Source: Halanaerobiaceae bacterium | GTDB lineage: Bacteria; Bacillota; Halanaerobiia; Halanaerobiales; Halarsenatibacteraceae | Reading direction: 5' to 3' | Length of the DNA stretch: 7,911 nt | Assembly: GCA_003554685.1 (NCBI GenBank) | Contig: PWHA01000210.1 | Coordinates: forward strand, 1 to 7,911 | In this document: in pieces, positions 1-6,225 of the stretch | Position numbering within the stretch: the stretch's first letter is position 1 | Layout: the number at the start of each line of letters is the position of its first letter | The notes under the pieces: model-generated | What the model was told of the DNA's origin: nothing | Databases searched by the model: none | Seen by the model: only the letters and a program-made list of their open reading frames with translations | Made by a program: the position numbers and the translations under genes

Positions 1-501
1 GTTTGTGAAAAAACGAAAATTACTGGAATGGAAATAACAGAAAATTCATAGAAGAGAGACAGAGCACACAGAGGTTCTGAGACGTAAAGCGGATTTTCGG
101 CTGCTTTTGCGAAATTAATTTTTGATTTTGCTTATTTGTTCTATGAACCTGCTTGAGATTATCTTCATAGAGTCTGCAGAGAATCTATTCTCGAGAATAT
201 GAAGAATATCGCAAAAGTCCAGGAAAAAGTATAAAAACTCAATACCTGTTTTTTCTACACTTTTATTTGAAAGCATTTAATTCACTTGCAGTCATTATGC
301 CTATCTCTAGAAAATAGAGTAAAACTTAAAGAAAAACAGTCAAACAAACCTTGCAAAGAATATTTAATTAATTTTTCTGAAATTTTCTTGACAGAAATTT
401 TTTTTTATGTTAACCTTCTGTTGAGAGGCAAAAATTATACACAAAACATATAGAGACTGAAAATAGAGACTGAAAAATTTCTATTTTTTTAACCTAAGTG
501 G
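1..501. other. Non-coding AT-rich region upstream of the exporter gene
   Basis: I find no convincing gene in this stretch. At the left edge two short open frames run in from outside, ending at TAA 35-37 and TAG 49-51; either could be the tail of an upstream gene, but neither is recognisable. The interior holds several dyads: a 7-bp inverted repeat, CTATGAA (141-147) with TTCATAG (164-170); a perfect 14-bp palindrome at 186-199; an overlapping competing arm GAGAAT at 179-184; and a CTCTA/TAGAG hairpin with a GAAAA loop at 305-319. A weak stem (CAGG/GTAT with ATAC/CTG) at 220-248 is followed by six T residues and could be a poor terminator for an upstream gene. A TTGACA hexamer at 388-393 matches the -35 consensus, but the best -10 at 17-bp spacing (TAACCT, 411-416) is poor. 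Confidence 0.5.
451..476. repeat. 13-bp perfect tandem duplication
   Basis: TAGAGACTGAAAA occurs twice head to tail (451-463 and 464-476), in the leader about 25 bp before the palindromic operator. Its function is unknown. It may be a slippage product, or it may adjust spacing between upstream promoter elements and the operator. Confidence 0.85.
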
Positions 502-542
502 TATGTGGTCTGACCACATATAACTGATTGATTTTTTAACCT
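485..542. repeat. TTTTTTAACCT direct repeats flanking the operator
   Basis: The 11-mer TTTTTTAACCT is present at 485-495 and again at 532-542, 47 bp apart, nearly symmetric about the 19-bp palindrome at 502-520. A shorter TTAACCT also occurs at 410-416. The placement suggests accessory protein sites or a duplicated promoter element, but T-tracts are common in AT-rich gaps and this could be chance. Confidence 0.5.
502..520. promoter_or_regulatory. Perfect 19-bp palindromic operator, FadR/GntR type
   Basis: TATGTGGTCTGACCACATA is perfectly self-complementary around a single central T at 511. The core TGGTCTGACCA has the TGGT-N3-ACCA form typical of FadR-subfamily GntR regulators such as PdhR and LldR. 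A further GTGGT half-site lies 7 bp upstream (498-502). The FadR-type regulator encoded at 1761-2483 is the obvious candidate to bind it. No second full copy was seen before the regulator or enzyme genes. The site lies just upstream of the probable promoter for the exporter gene, or inside the leader if transcription starts further upstream. Confidence 0.8.
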
Positions 543-560
543 GAATTTAAAGAATATAAT
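532..560 (+). promoter_or_regulatory. Probable promoter for the exporter gene
   Basis: A perfect -10 hexamer TATAAT lies at 555-560, with only a T-rich, poor -35 (TTTTTT, 532-537) at 17-bp spacing. Transcription would start near 567, giving a leader of about 20 nt that includes the GAGGAG ribosome site at 571-576. A weak -35 next to a strong operator centred about 56 bp upstream of the start would suit a promoter needing activation, although repression of an upstream promoter is equally possible. Confidence 0.45.
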
Positions 561-587
561 CACATAGATTGAGGAGCCGATTAATCC

Positions 588-1601
588 ATGAAAACGGAAA
601 AATACTTACCCGGACTGGCTATGCTGGTTGCAATAAGTGCTCTGGCTACCTTAGCAGCAATGCTATTGCCGGAGTACATAGGAAGTGTATTTATAGCTGT
701 GCTTCTTGGCATTTTAATAAATAATATTTTCAATATTGATAAAGATAAATTCGGGCCCGGAATTGAACTTGGCTTGAAAAAAATTTTAAAGCTGGCAATA
801 ATCTTGCTGGGAGCGGGAATCAGTTTTCAGGAGATGCTTGCCATTGGAGGCAGGGGACTGCTGGTTGTTGTTTTAATAATATCTGGAGCATTTGGTCTAA
901 CCTTTTTGCTGGGTAGTTTGCTGGGCATTAATTTTAAACAGAAATTATTAATAGCGGCAGGTCTTTCTATCTGCGGCAACACAGCGGTAGTAACTTCTGC
1001 TCCAATAATTGAAGCAGAAGAGGAGGATATATTTTTGGCAGTTGGTATTGTGCCAATTTTTGGAGTCATAGCAGTTTTTCTCTACCCGCTGATTGGTGGT
1101 CTGCTGGCTCTATCCGATAATGTCTTTGGAGCCTGGGCAGGAACAGCCATTAACGATACTTCTCAGGTGGTAGCTGCCGGTTTTATCTACAGTGATGCAG
1201 CGGGAAGAGTGGCCACCCTAATCAAACTGACCAGAAATGTTTTGATGGTTCCAATAATTCTTCTGGTTGGATTATTATATAACAATAATAACTCTTCAGA
1301 GACTGACTCTACTGAGCCAAAGGAAAATTCTCGGCCAGATTTGGTTAAAATCTTCCCTACCTTTATTTTAGGTTTTCTCTTTCTGGCAGCCGTCAACAGT
1401 CTGGGCTTAATACCTTCAGTACTGGCGGAAAATCTTGATTCGCTGGCAGGTTTTTTAATTCTACTGGCCCTTTCCGGCATAGGTCTGCAGGTGGAAATAA
1501 GAAACATCAGACGGATTGGCTTTGCCCCCCTGATAACAGGTTTGAGTGTAGCAATTTTTATGGCGGCAGCAAGTTTGCTGATCAATTTTCTGATATTTTG
1601 A
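588..1601 (+). CDS. YeiH/UPF0324-family putative sulfate exporter (PSE family; SuyZ-like candidate)
   Basis: A 337-residue integral membrane protein of the YeiH/PSE family, proposed to export sulfate or related sulfur anions across the cytoplasmic membrane. About ten hydrophobic segments cover nearly the whole chain. The family signatures are visible: GLSICGNTAVVTSAPII at residues 125-141 (family form G-S-I-C-G-x-(T/S)-A) and GTAINDTSQVVAAG at 185-198, followed by a conserved KLTRN at 213-217. A polar Asn/Ser/Glu-rich loop lies at about 231-250. Length is normal for the family. ATG 588 is preceded by GAGGAG 11 nt upstream. The gene is followed by a GntR regulator and a split UxaA/SuyAB-type lyase. 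PSE members accompany sulfolactate sulfo-lyase (SuyZ with SuyAB) in sulfonate-degrading bacteria, where they dispose of the released sulfur anion. Transport substrate is unproven for most of the family. Family assignment is firm; the sulfite/sulfate export role is inferred from context. Confidence 0.88.
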   Translation: MKTEKYLPGLAMLVAISALATLAAMLLPEYIGSVFIAVLLGILINNIFNIDKDKFGPGIELGLKKILKLAIILLGAGISFQEMLAIGGRGLLVVVLIISGAFGLTFLLGSLLGINFKQKLLIAAGLSICGNTAVVTSAPIIEAEEEDIFLAVGIVPIFGVIAVFLYPLIGGLLALSDNVFGAWAGTAINDTSQVVAAGFIYSDAAGRVATLIKLTRNVLMVPIILLVGLLYNNNNSSETDSTEPKENSRPDLVKIFPTFILGFLFLAAVNSLGLIPSVLAENLDSLAGFLILLALSGIGLQVEIRNIRRIGFAPLITGLSVAIFMAAASLLINFLIF

Positions 1602-1760
1602 TAGCAAAGGTTTTAAAGAATAACACAGGTTTAAAAGAATAGCAGAACATATAAATTTCAAATTTCACCGGGAATTCAAATAGACCTCTAAAAAATAAAG
1701 AAAATTGTAAAACAAAATATCATGGGCTTAACAGAAGCTAAAAAATAGCGGGGGTTGAAA
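1602..1760. other. Intergenic gap with imperfect 19-bp-period tandem repeat
   Basis: An 18-bp unit, AGGTTTTAAAGAATAACA (1608-1625), recurs as AGGTTTAAAAGAATAGCA (1627-1644) with 16 of 18 matches, just after the exporter stop codon. The rest is AT-rich. There is no clear rho-independent terminator and no convincing promoter (TATCAT at 1718-1723 has no partner -35). Read-through from the exporter into the regulator therefore remains possible. No TGGT-N3-ACCA operator is present here. Confidence 0.55.
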
Positions 1761-2483
1761 ATGTTTAAAGCCGTAAATGAAAATAAAAGTACAAGACTAT
1801 ATGAAATTATAGTTAATCAAATTAGAAATAAAATATCTTCAGGTGAGCTGAAGCCAGGTCAGAAATTACCTGCTGATAGGGAACTTTCTGAGGAATTCAA
1901 TGTTTCCCGGGCTACTGTGCGGGAGGCGATGAAAACTCTTCATGTTCTGGGTCTGGTTGATATTCAGCATGGTCAGGGCATATATATTTCTGAAGATATT
2001 GAGCAGAATTTAATTGATCACTTAACTCCTTTCTTCTTCAATAAGAATGATTCCTTAAAAAATTTGTTTGAAATCAGAAAAACTCTAGAGACTCAGGCAG
2101 CAGCCTGGGCTGCATTTAGGGCAAATCCTGAAGAAATTGTGGCGATGGAAAATGAGATAGAAAGATTTGAGGCTCTTCTGGCAGAAGATGATATAAACAG
2201 GGAGGATATCAGGAGACATAATAATAAATTCCATATTTTAATTTTTGCCATGGCTGGTAATCCGGTTTTAATCACAATTACCAATAGTTTAAATGAGTTA
2301 ATTGATGAGATTTACGGCCATACCATTGAAATTCCGGACAGAATCGAGCAATCTTTAAAGGATCACCGCAAAATTTTTCTGGCTGTCAAAAACAGGGATC
2401 CCGATAAAGCTCGGAAAAACATGCACAAACACCTGGATGATGTTGAGCAGGAAATTCTCGAGAAAAAAAAGAGTAACAATTAA
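1761..2483 (+). CDS. FadR-subfamily GntR transcriptional regulator with FCD domain
   Basis: A 240-residue cytoplasmic DNA-binding regulator (numbering from ATG 1761). Residues about 10-78 form the GntR winged helix; the recognition region reads PGQKLPADRELSEEFNVSRA, followed by TVREAMKTL and a GLVDIQHGQGIYI wing. Residues about 100-232 form an all-helical FCD effector domain starting with LFEIRKTLE. Its usual metal/effector ligands appear as N154, H158, H202 and H224; the first is Asn where Asp is common. I chose ATG 1761 over in-frame TTG 1755 because the GGGGG ribosome site (1750-1754) is 6 nt from the ATG but abuts the TTG. FCD regulators usually sense small carboxylates, which suits a pathway of 2-hydroxyacids or sulfolactate. 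The perfect palindrome at 502-520 is its likely operator. The stop is 62 bp before the lyase small-subunit gene, so regulator and enzymes may share a transcript. Confidence 0.92.
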   Translation: MFKAVNENKSTRLYEIIVNQIRNKISSGELKPGQKLPADRELSEEFNVSRATVREAMKTLHVLGLVDIQHGQGIYISEDIEQNLIDHLTPFFFNKNDSLKNLFEIRKTLETQAAAWAAFRANPEEIVAMENEIERFEALLAEDDINREDIRRHNNKFHILIFAMAGNPVLITITNSLNELIDEIYGHTIEIPDRIEQSLKDHRKIFLAVKNRDPDKARKNMHKHLDDVEQEILEKKKSNN

Positions 2484-2545
2484 ACAGTTTTTAAAAGATT
2501 AAATCAGCTATCTTAGTTCAGTCATCTAAACAAGGAGGAATAAAA

Positions 2546-2851
2546 ATGAGCCGGAGAGTATTTGTCATTGATGAAAAGGACAATGTGGCAACAGTGATAA
2601 CTGATGAGCTTAAAGCAGGCGCTGAGGTTCAGCTGGAAAAACCTGAAAATAAAACTGTTCAGCTTCAGGATGACATCAGCTACGGTCATAAGTTTGCTGT
2701 TAGAAAGATAAGCCGGGGTGAAAAAATCATGAAATATGGAATGCCTATTGGTAAAGCCAGCCGGGATATTGCTCAGGGAGAACATATTCATACTCATAAT
2801 GTAGAGGCCATCCGTGCCAGAGGAGACCTTGTTGCCGACCAGGTAGAGTAA
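2546..2851 (+). CDS. UxaA-family lyase small subunit, SAF domain (probable SuyA, sulfolactate sulfo-lyase alpha; or altronate dehydratase N-terminal part)
   Basis: A 101-residue SAF-domain protein corresponding to the N-terminal domain of altronate dehydratase UxaA and to the small subunit (SuyA) of (R)-sulfolactate sulfo-lyase. Hallmarks are YGHK at 46-49, GEKIMKYGMPIGKA at 58-71 and GEHIHTHN at 78-85, with a trailing RARGDL at 90-95. The size fits stand-alone small subunits of split enzymes rather than the fused ~500-residue UxaA. ATG 2546 follows a near-consensus AAGGAGGAA ribosome site with 7-nt spacing, the strongest in the window. The partner large subunit begins 186 bp downstream. SAF sequence alone does not separate sulfo-lyase from altronate or other hydroxyacid dehydratases. 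The SuyA call rests on the large-subunit motifs and the neighbouring PSE exporter, so it is inference; the family call is secure. Confidence 0.85.
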   Translation: MSRRVFVIDEKDNVATVITDELKAGAEVQLEKPENKTVQLQDDISYGHKFAVRKISRGEKIMKYGMPIGKASRDIAQGEHIHTHNVEAIRARGDLVADQVE

Positions 2852-3037
2852 AGGATCTAGTTGTTTTATTTTAAAGAGTTGCAAAGAAGTTACAGCTTTA
2901 TTACTGTCATCGAGCAAAGAAACTTATTTTCAAATTAAAATAAGCAAAAGTGTAACGGGTGAAACTTTATAATCAGAAGAAATAGCTTAAATGATAGTTG
3001 AAGTGATAAATTTTTATACAGGGAGTGACAGATAATC
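2852..3037. other. 186-bp gap between the two lyase subunit genes, with AU-rich hairpin
   Basis: Paired SAF and catalytic subunits are normally adjacent, but here 186 bp separates them. A perfect 8-bp inverted repeat, CTTATTTT (2923-2930) and AAAATAAG (2937-2944) with a 6-nt loop, lies inside. It lacks a GC stem and a following T-run, so it is not a typical terminator. A TATAAT hexamer at 2968-2973 could be a -10 element, but no -35 is visible at proper spacing. The large-subunit gene has its own ribosome site, GGGAGTG at 3021-3027. No small gene was found. The gap may hold an mRNA processing/stability element or an internal promoter. Confidence 0.5.
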
Positions 3038-4207
3038 ATGGAGTCTTTTTACGGATTTGTCAGGGATAATGAACAGGTGGGAGTAAGAAATTATCTTTTA
3101 GTTCTTTCCGGAACCATATACGCTAATGAAGTGGTAAACAGAGTGGCTGGAACCGTACCTAATGCCGTTGGAATTACCCATCCTCTGGGCAGGTGTCAGA
3201 CTAGAGGAGATTTACGCAAGACCTTTAATACTCTGGTTGGTTTTGGCAAAAACCCTAATGCTGGAGCTGTTATTGTAGTCGAACATTATAAGGAGGAGGG
3301 CTGTACTGCTTCACAGATTGCTGAAGAGATAGCCAAAACTGGCAAACCGGTGGCTACTGTAAACATTCATGATTGTGGGGGTACACTGGAAGCCACTACT
3401 AAAACCTTCCGCTATGCTTTAGATTTTGCCCGAAAAATCAGCACTCAGCAGCGGGAGAAAGTTGCGGTTGATAAACTGCTTCTGGGTTTAAACTGCGGCA
3501 CTTCAGATACCACCTCGGGCTTGGCTCCCAATCCAGCTCTGGGCAAATGTTCAGATAGGTTAATCGACCTGGGGGGGAGATCAATAATCGCTGAAACTAC
3601 AGAGTTTATTGGCGGTGAGGATGTACTGGCTGAAAGAGCTGTTAATCAGAAGGTAGCCCAGGAGATCTACAGAATTGTTAATAATATGGAAGAGGAGATA
3701 CTGGCTGAAGGTGAGGATATCAGGGGCTCTCAACCCACCGGTGATAATATGGCTGGTGGTCTGTCAACTCTGGAAGAGAAATCTCTGGGCGCCATAAAGA
3801 AAAGTGGCTCTCAGCCTATCCAGGGCGTTTTGGACTGGGCTCAAGAACCCCCGTCCGATTCAGGTTTATATATTATGGATACTCCCGGTCATGGGGGAGA
3901 ATCAATTACGGGCATAGCTGCTGGAGGGGCACAGGTGCTGGTTTTTACCACAGGTGGAGGTCACACCATATCTCATCCGTTGATGCCTACCCTTAAAGTT
4001 ACAGCAAATGAACAATCACTGGAGTTAATGAGAGACACCATTGATATTGATATTACTGATGTTTTTGCCAGTGGTCTTTCTCTGAATGAGGCTGGTGAGC
4101 GTATCTATCAGGAGGTTCTGGCAACCTGTTCTGGCAAATTAACCAAGTGCGAGGTGCTGGGCGAGCAGACCGGTATGGCCATAGCCCGGGAGGCTCCCAG
4201 TGTATAA
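3038..4207 (+). CDS. UxaA-family lyase large subunit (probable SuyB, (R)-sulfolactate sulfo-lyase beta; or altronate dehydratase-like)
   Basis: A 389-residue catalytic subunit of the altronate/galactarate dehydratase family, about the size of the ~42-kDa SuyB subunit that splits (R)-3-sulfolactate into pyruvate and sulfite. Family framework: GVRNY at 15-19, CGTSDTTSG at 153-161 with NPALG at 165-169, ETTEFIGGE at 186-194, GGLSTLEEKSLG at 240-251 and the FTTGGGH segment at 303-309. Several positions depart from the altronate-dehydratase pattern as I recall it: HPLGRCQ (48-54) rather than HQHGC-Q, CGTSDTTSG rather than CGGSDaxSG, SQPTGDN (231-237) rather than NPSPGN, and FTTGGGH rather than FTTGRGT. 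The first three resemble SuyB sequences from memory. No truncation is seen. ATG 3038 has GGGAGTG 10 nt upstream. The stop overlaps the larA start by 8 nt, implying coupled translation and a shared substrate. Family call is firm; the sulfo-lyase assignment is moderately supported inference. Confidence 0.85.
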   Translation: MESFYGFVRDNEQVGVRNYLLVLSGTIYANEVVNRVAGTVPNAVGITHPLGRCQTRGDLRKTFNTLVGFGKNPNAGAVIVVEHYKEEGCTASQIAEEIAKTGKPVATVNIHDCGGTLEATTKTFRYALDFARKISTQQREKVAVDKLLLGLNCGTSDTTSGLAPNPALGKCSDRLIDLGGRSIIAETTEFIGGEDVLAERAVNQKVAQEIYRIVNNMEEEILAEGEDIRGSQPTGDNMAGGLSTLEEKSLGAIKKSGSQPIQGVLDWAQEPPSDSGLYIMDTPGHGGESITGIAAGGAQVLVFTTGGGHTISHPLMPTLKVTANEQSLELMRDTIDIDITDVFASGLSLNEAGERIYQEVLATCSGKLTKCEVLGEQTGMAIAREAPSV

Positions 4208-5495
4208 ACTTCCCTATGGAGAAGGAGAGCTTAGCTTTACCCTGCCATCCAGCTGGGAAGTGGAGTTGTTTGAGACTGATTTCACTGCTCAAGAGATCTC
4301 TGCCAGACATGATATTAGAAGCAAAATCAAAACCGCCCTGCATAACCCTCTGGGTACTGGCCTGAAATCTGACTTTACCTCTAAAGACAGTGTTGCGGTG
4401 GTTATCAGTGACTTAACCAGACCTGTTCCCAATACTGCCCTGCTTTCGGTTTTGCTTCCGGAATTAGAAGATCGAGGAGTCAGTCGAGAAAATATTAAGA
4501 TTCTAGTTGCTGCCGGCCTGCACAGGAAACTTAAGCGCAGAGATCTAATCCGCTTAGCTGGAAAAAAGCTGGTGGAGAGATATAATTTTGACTGTCATGA
4601 CGCCAGGGACTCTGCTAATTTGAAAAAGCTGGGGACAACATCCCGGGGAACACCTCTGCTGATTAACAGAGATTTTCTTTCGGCAGATTACCGCATAACC
4701 ACCGGACTGATTGATGTTCATCAATTTGCCGGTTTTGCGGGAGGCTGTAAATCAATTACCATCGGTCTGGGAGGCTCAGAGACGATCTGTGCCAATCATA
4801 GGCTGCTGGAAGATGACAGAGCCCGGCCCGGTGAATATGACAACAACCCTCTGCGTCAGGATATTGAAGAGGTGCTGGAACATCTTGAGGTTCATTTTTC
4901 CCTGAATGTTATCCTTGATGAAAAAAACAGGGTCTCTCAGATTCTGGCTGGAGATATTACCATGACCCATGCGGCAGGTAGAGAGATTATTATGGATAGG
5001 GTGAAACTTAAAACTAACAGAAAGTTTGAGGTTGCAATTATTTCTCCTGGCGGCTACCCCAAGGATATTGATCTCTATCAGGCTCAAAAAGCACTTGAGC
5101 CTATCAGACCGCTCTTAAAAAAAGGAGGAACGGTTATACTGGTTGCCCAATGTCGGGAGGGCTTCGGCGACAGGGGCTTTCAGAAACTAATTTCTCAGGC
5201 AGACACCCCGCAGTGCCTGATCAATGACTTCACTGCTTCAGAGTTTCAGGTAGGCCCCCACAAAGCCTATTTATACGCTAAATTTTTAAAAGATTATAAG
5301 CTGCTGCTGGTTTCGCCGGACTTAGACCCTGTTCTGCAGCAGGAATTACCCTTTAAAATATATAACAGCATATCCGGAGCGGTTAGGGCAGTTAAAGAAA
5401 CCGGAATAGATGGAGCTGCCCAAAAACCCAGGGTCGCTGTTATACCAAAAGCCAGCAGTATAATAGCCGAGGTAATAAAAGAGAAAGGCCAGTAA
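4200..5495 (+). CDS. larA: LarA-type nickel-pincer 2-hydroxyacid racemase/epimerase
   Basis: A 431-residue homologue of lactate racemase LarA, which uses a covalently bound nickel-pincer nucleotide to racemise 2-hydroxyacids by hydride transfer. The diagnostic residues are all present at nearly the same numbers as in Lactobacillus plantarum LarA: DLTRP at 71-75 (Arg74), catalytic His108 in AAGLHRK, His174 in DVHQFAGFAGG, the cofactor-anchoring Lys184 in GGCKS, His200 in CANH, and the carboxylate-binding Gln294/Lys297 in DLYQAQK. The protein should therefore be active if the cofactor (LarB, LarC, LarE) is made; those genes are not in this window. GTG 4200 is the start: GGGAGG at 4188-4193 lies 6 nt upstream, and the gene overlaps the lyase large subunit by 8 nt. 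Characterised superfamily members also act on malate, phenyllactate, hydroxyglutarate and D-gluconate, so lactate is not assured. Next to a sulfo-lyase-like pair, sulfolactate is the favoured substrate; a sugar acid is the alternative. Confidence 0.9.
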   Translation: MYKLPYGEGELSFTLPSSWEVELFETDFTAQEISARHDIRSKIKTALHNPLGTGLKSDFTSKDSVAVVISDLTRPVPNTALLSVLLPELEDRGVSRENIKILVAAGLHRKLKRRDLIRLAGKKLVERYNFDCHDARDSANLKKLGTTSRGTPLLINRDFLSADYRITTGLIDVHQFAGFAGGCKSITIGLGGSETICANHRLLEDDRARPGEYDNNPLRQDIEEVLEHLEVHFSLNVILDEKNRVSQILAGDITMTHAAGREIIMDRVKLKTNRKFEVAIISPGGYPKDIDLYQAQKALEPIRPLLKKGGTVILVAQCREGFGDRGFQKLISQADTPQCLINDFTASEFQVGPHKAYLYAKFLKDYKLLLVSPDLDPVLQQELPFKIYNSISGAVRAVKETGIDGAAQKPRVAVIPKASSIIAEVIKEKGQ

Positions 5496-5575
5496 AAGAA
5501 AAAGGGCATAAGTAGCCTGAAATGGATGCAAAAAAGATCAATTAATAATTTACAAAATTCAGGAGGTTTAATACT

Positions 5576-6223
5576 ATGAAAATATTTCTCGATACCGCAG
5601 AAGTTGATGATATTAAAAGAGGACTGGACTGGGGGGTAGTAGACGGAGTAACCACCAACCCTACTCATATTGCTAATAGCGGAAGACCTTTTAAGGAAGT
5701 AGTCAAAGAAATCTGTGAACTGGTTGATGGACCGGTCAGTGTTGAGGTGACCAGTCTTGAAGCCCAGGGAATGCTGGAGGAGGCCAGAGAGGTCAATCAG
5801 CTGGGAGACAATGTCGTGGTCAAGGTTCCCCTGATCAAGGAGGGAATCAAGGCAATTGGTCTGATGAGCAAGGAGGGCATTAGAACCAATGCCACTCTGA
5901 ATTTTAATGCCGCTCAGGCTCTACTGGCTGCCAAAGCCGGCGCAGATTATGTAAGCCCCTTTGTAGGCAGACTCGATAATGTTGGCCAGGTTGGCATGGA
6001 TTTAGTTGCCCAGATTAAGACCATTTATGACAATTATGGTTTTGCCACAGAAATTATTGTGGCAGCTCTAAGACATCCAACCCATGTGCTTGAGTCGGCC
6101 CTGGCAGGGGCAGATATCTGCACCATGAGAATGGGCATATTTGAAATGCTGATGGACCATCCTCAAACTGACAAGGGTCTGGAACAATTTTTACAGGACT
6201 GGGAAAAGGTTAGAGTGGAGTAA
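5576..6223 (+). CDS. Short transaldolase / fructose-6-phosphate aldolase family protein, atypical pocket (candidate sulfofructose transaldolase)
   Basis: A 215-residue class I Schiff-base aldolase of the FSA/TalC group, full length for that group. Visible family features are FLDTAEV with Asp6, GVTTNPT with Asn28, the Schiff-base Lys83 in VVKVP, TNATLNF (104-110), ALLAAKAGADYVSPFVGRLD with Arg132, and TDKGLEQFLQDW at the C terminus. Two pocket positions are unusual: VAALRHP (162-168) has Ala164 where the family usually has Ser (the phosphate-contacting Ser166 of E. coli FsaA), and TMRMG (183-187) places Met-Arg where most members have Val/Leu-Pro. Loss of a phosphate contact and gain of an Arg would fit a non-phosphorylated, possibly sulfonated, substrate. 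ATG 5576 follows a strong AGGAGG site. The gene lies 80 bp after larA with no terminator. A short transaldolase (SftT) cleaves sulfofructose in the sulfo-TAL pathway; that role here is inference, and sugar-phosphate transaldolase/aldolase activity is the alternative. Confidence 0.88.
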   Translation: MKIFLDTAEVDDIKRGLDWGVVDGVTTNPTHIANSGRPFKEVVKEICELVDGPVSVEVTSLEAQGMLEEAREVNQLGDNVVVKVPLIKEGIKAIGLMSKEGIRTNATLNFNAAQALLAAKAGADYVSPFVGRLDNVGQVGMDLVAQIKTIYDNYGFATEIIVAALRHPTHVLESALAGADICTMRMGIFEMLMDHPQTDKGLEQFLQDWEKVRVE

Positions 6224-6225
6224 AG

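Noticed and set aside
1755..1760. TTG start for the GntR regulator
   Set aside because: The purine-rich ribosome site directly abuts the TTG, whereas it is 6 nt from ATG 1761.
2522..2917. Minus-strand open frame of 131 codons covering the small-subunit gene
   Set aside because: It is antisense to a clearly conserved SAF-domain gene, lacks a recognisable domain, and the + strand gene has a near-perfect ribosome site.
2546..4207. Plain altronate dehydratase in a galacturonate pathway
   Set aside because: It was not excluded, only ranked lower: no uronate isomerase, tagaturonate reductase or KDG enzymes are nearby, the PSE exporter does not fit, and motif differences point away from UxaA.
4147..4365. 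Plus-strand open frame across the lyase/larA junction
   Set aside because: It is in a different frame from both real genes, whose conserved sequence runs through the region. It has no domain features.
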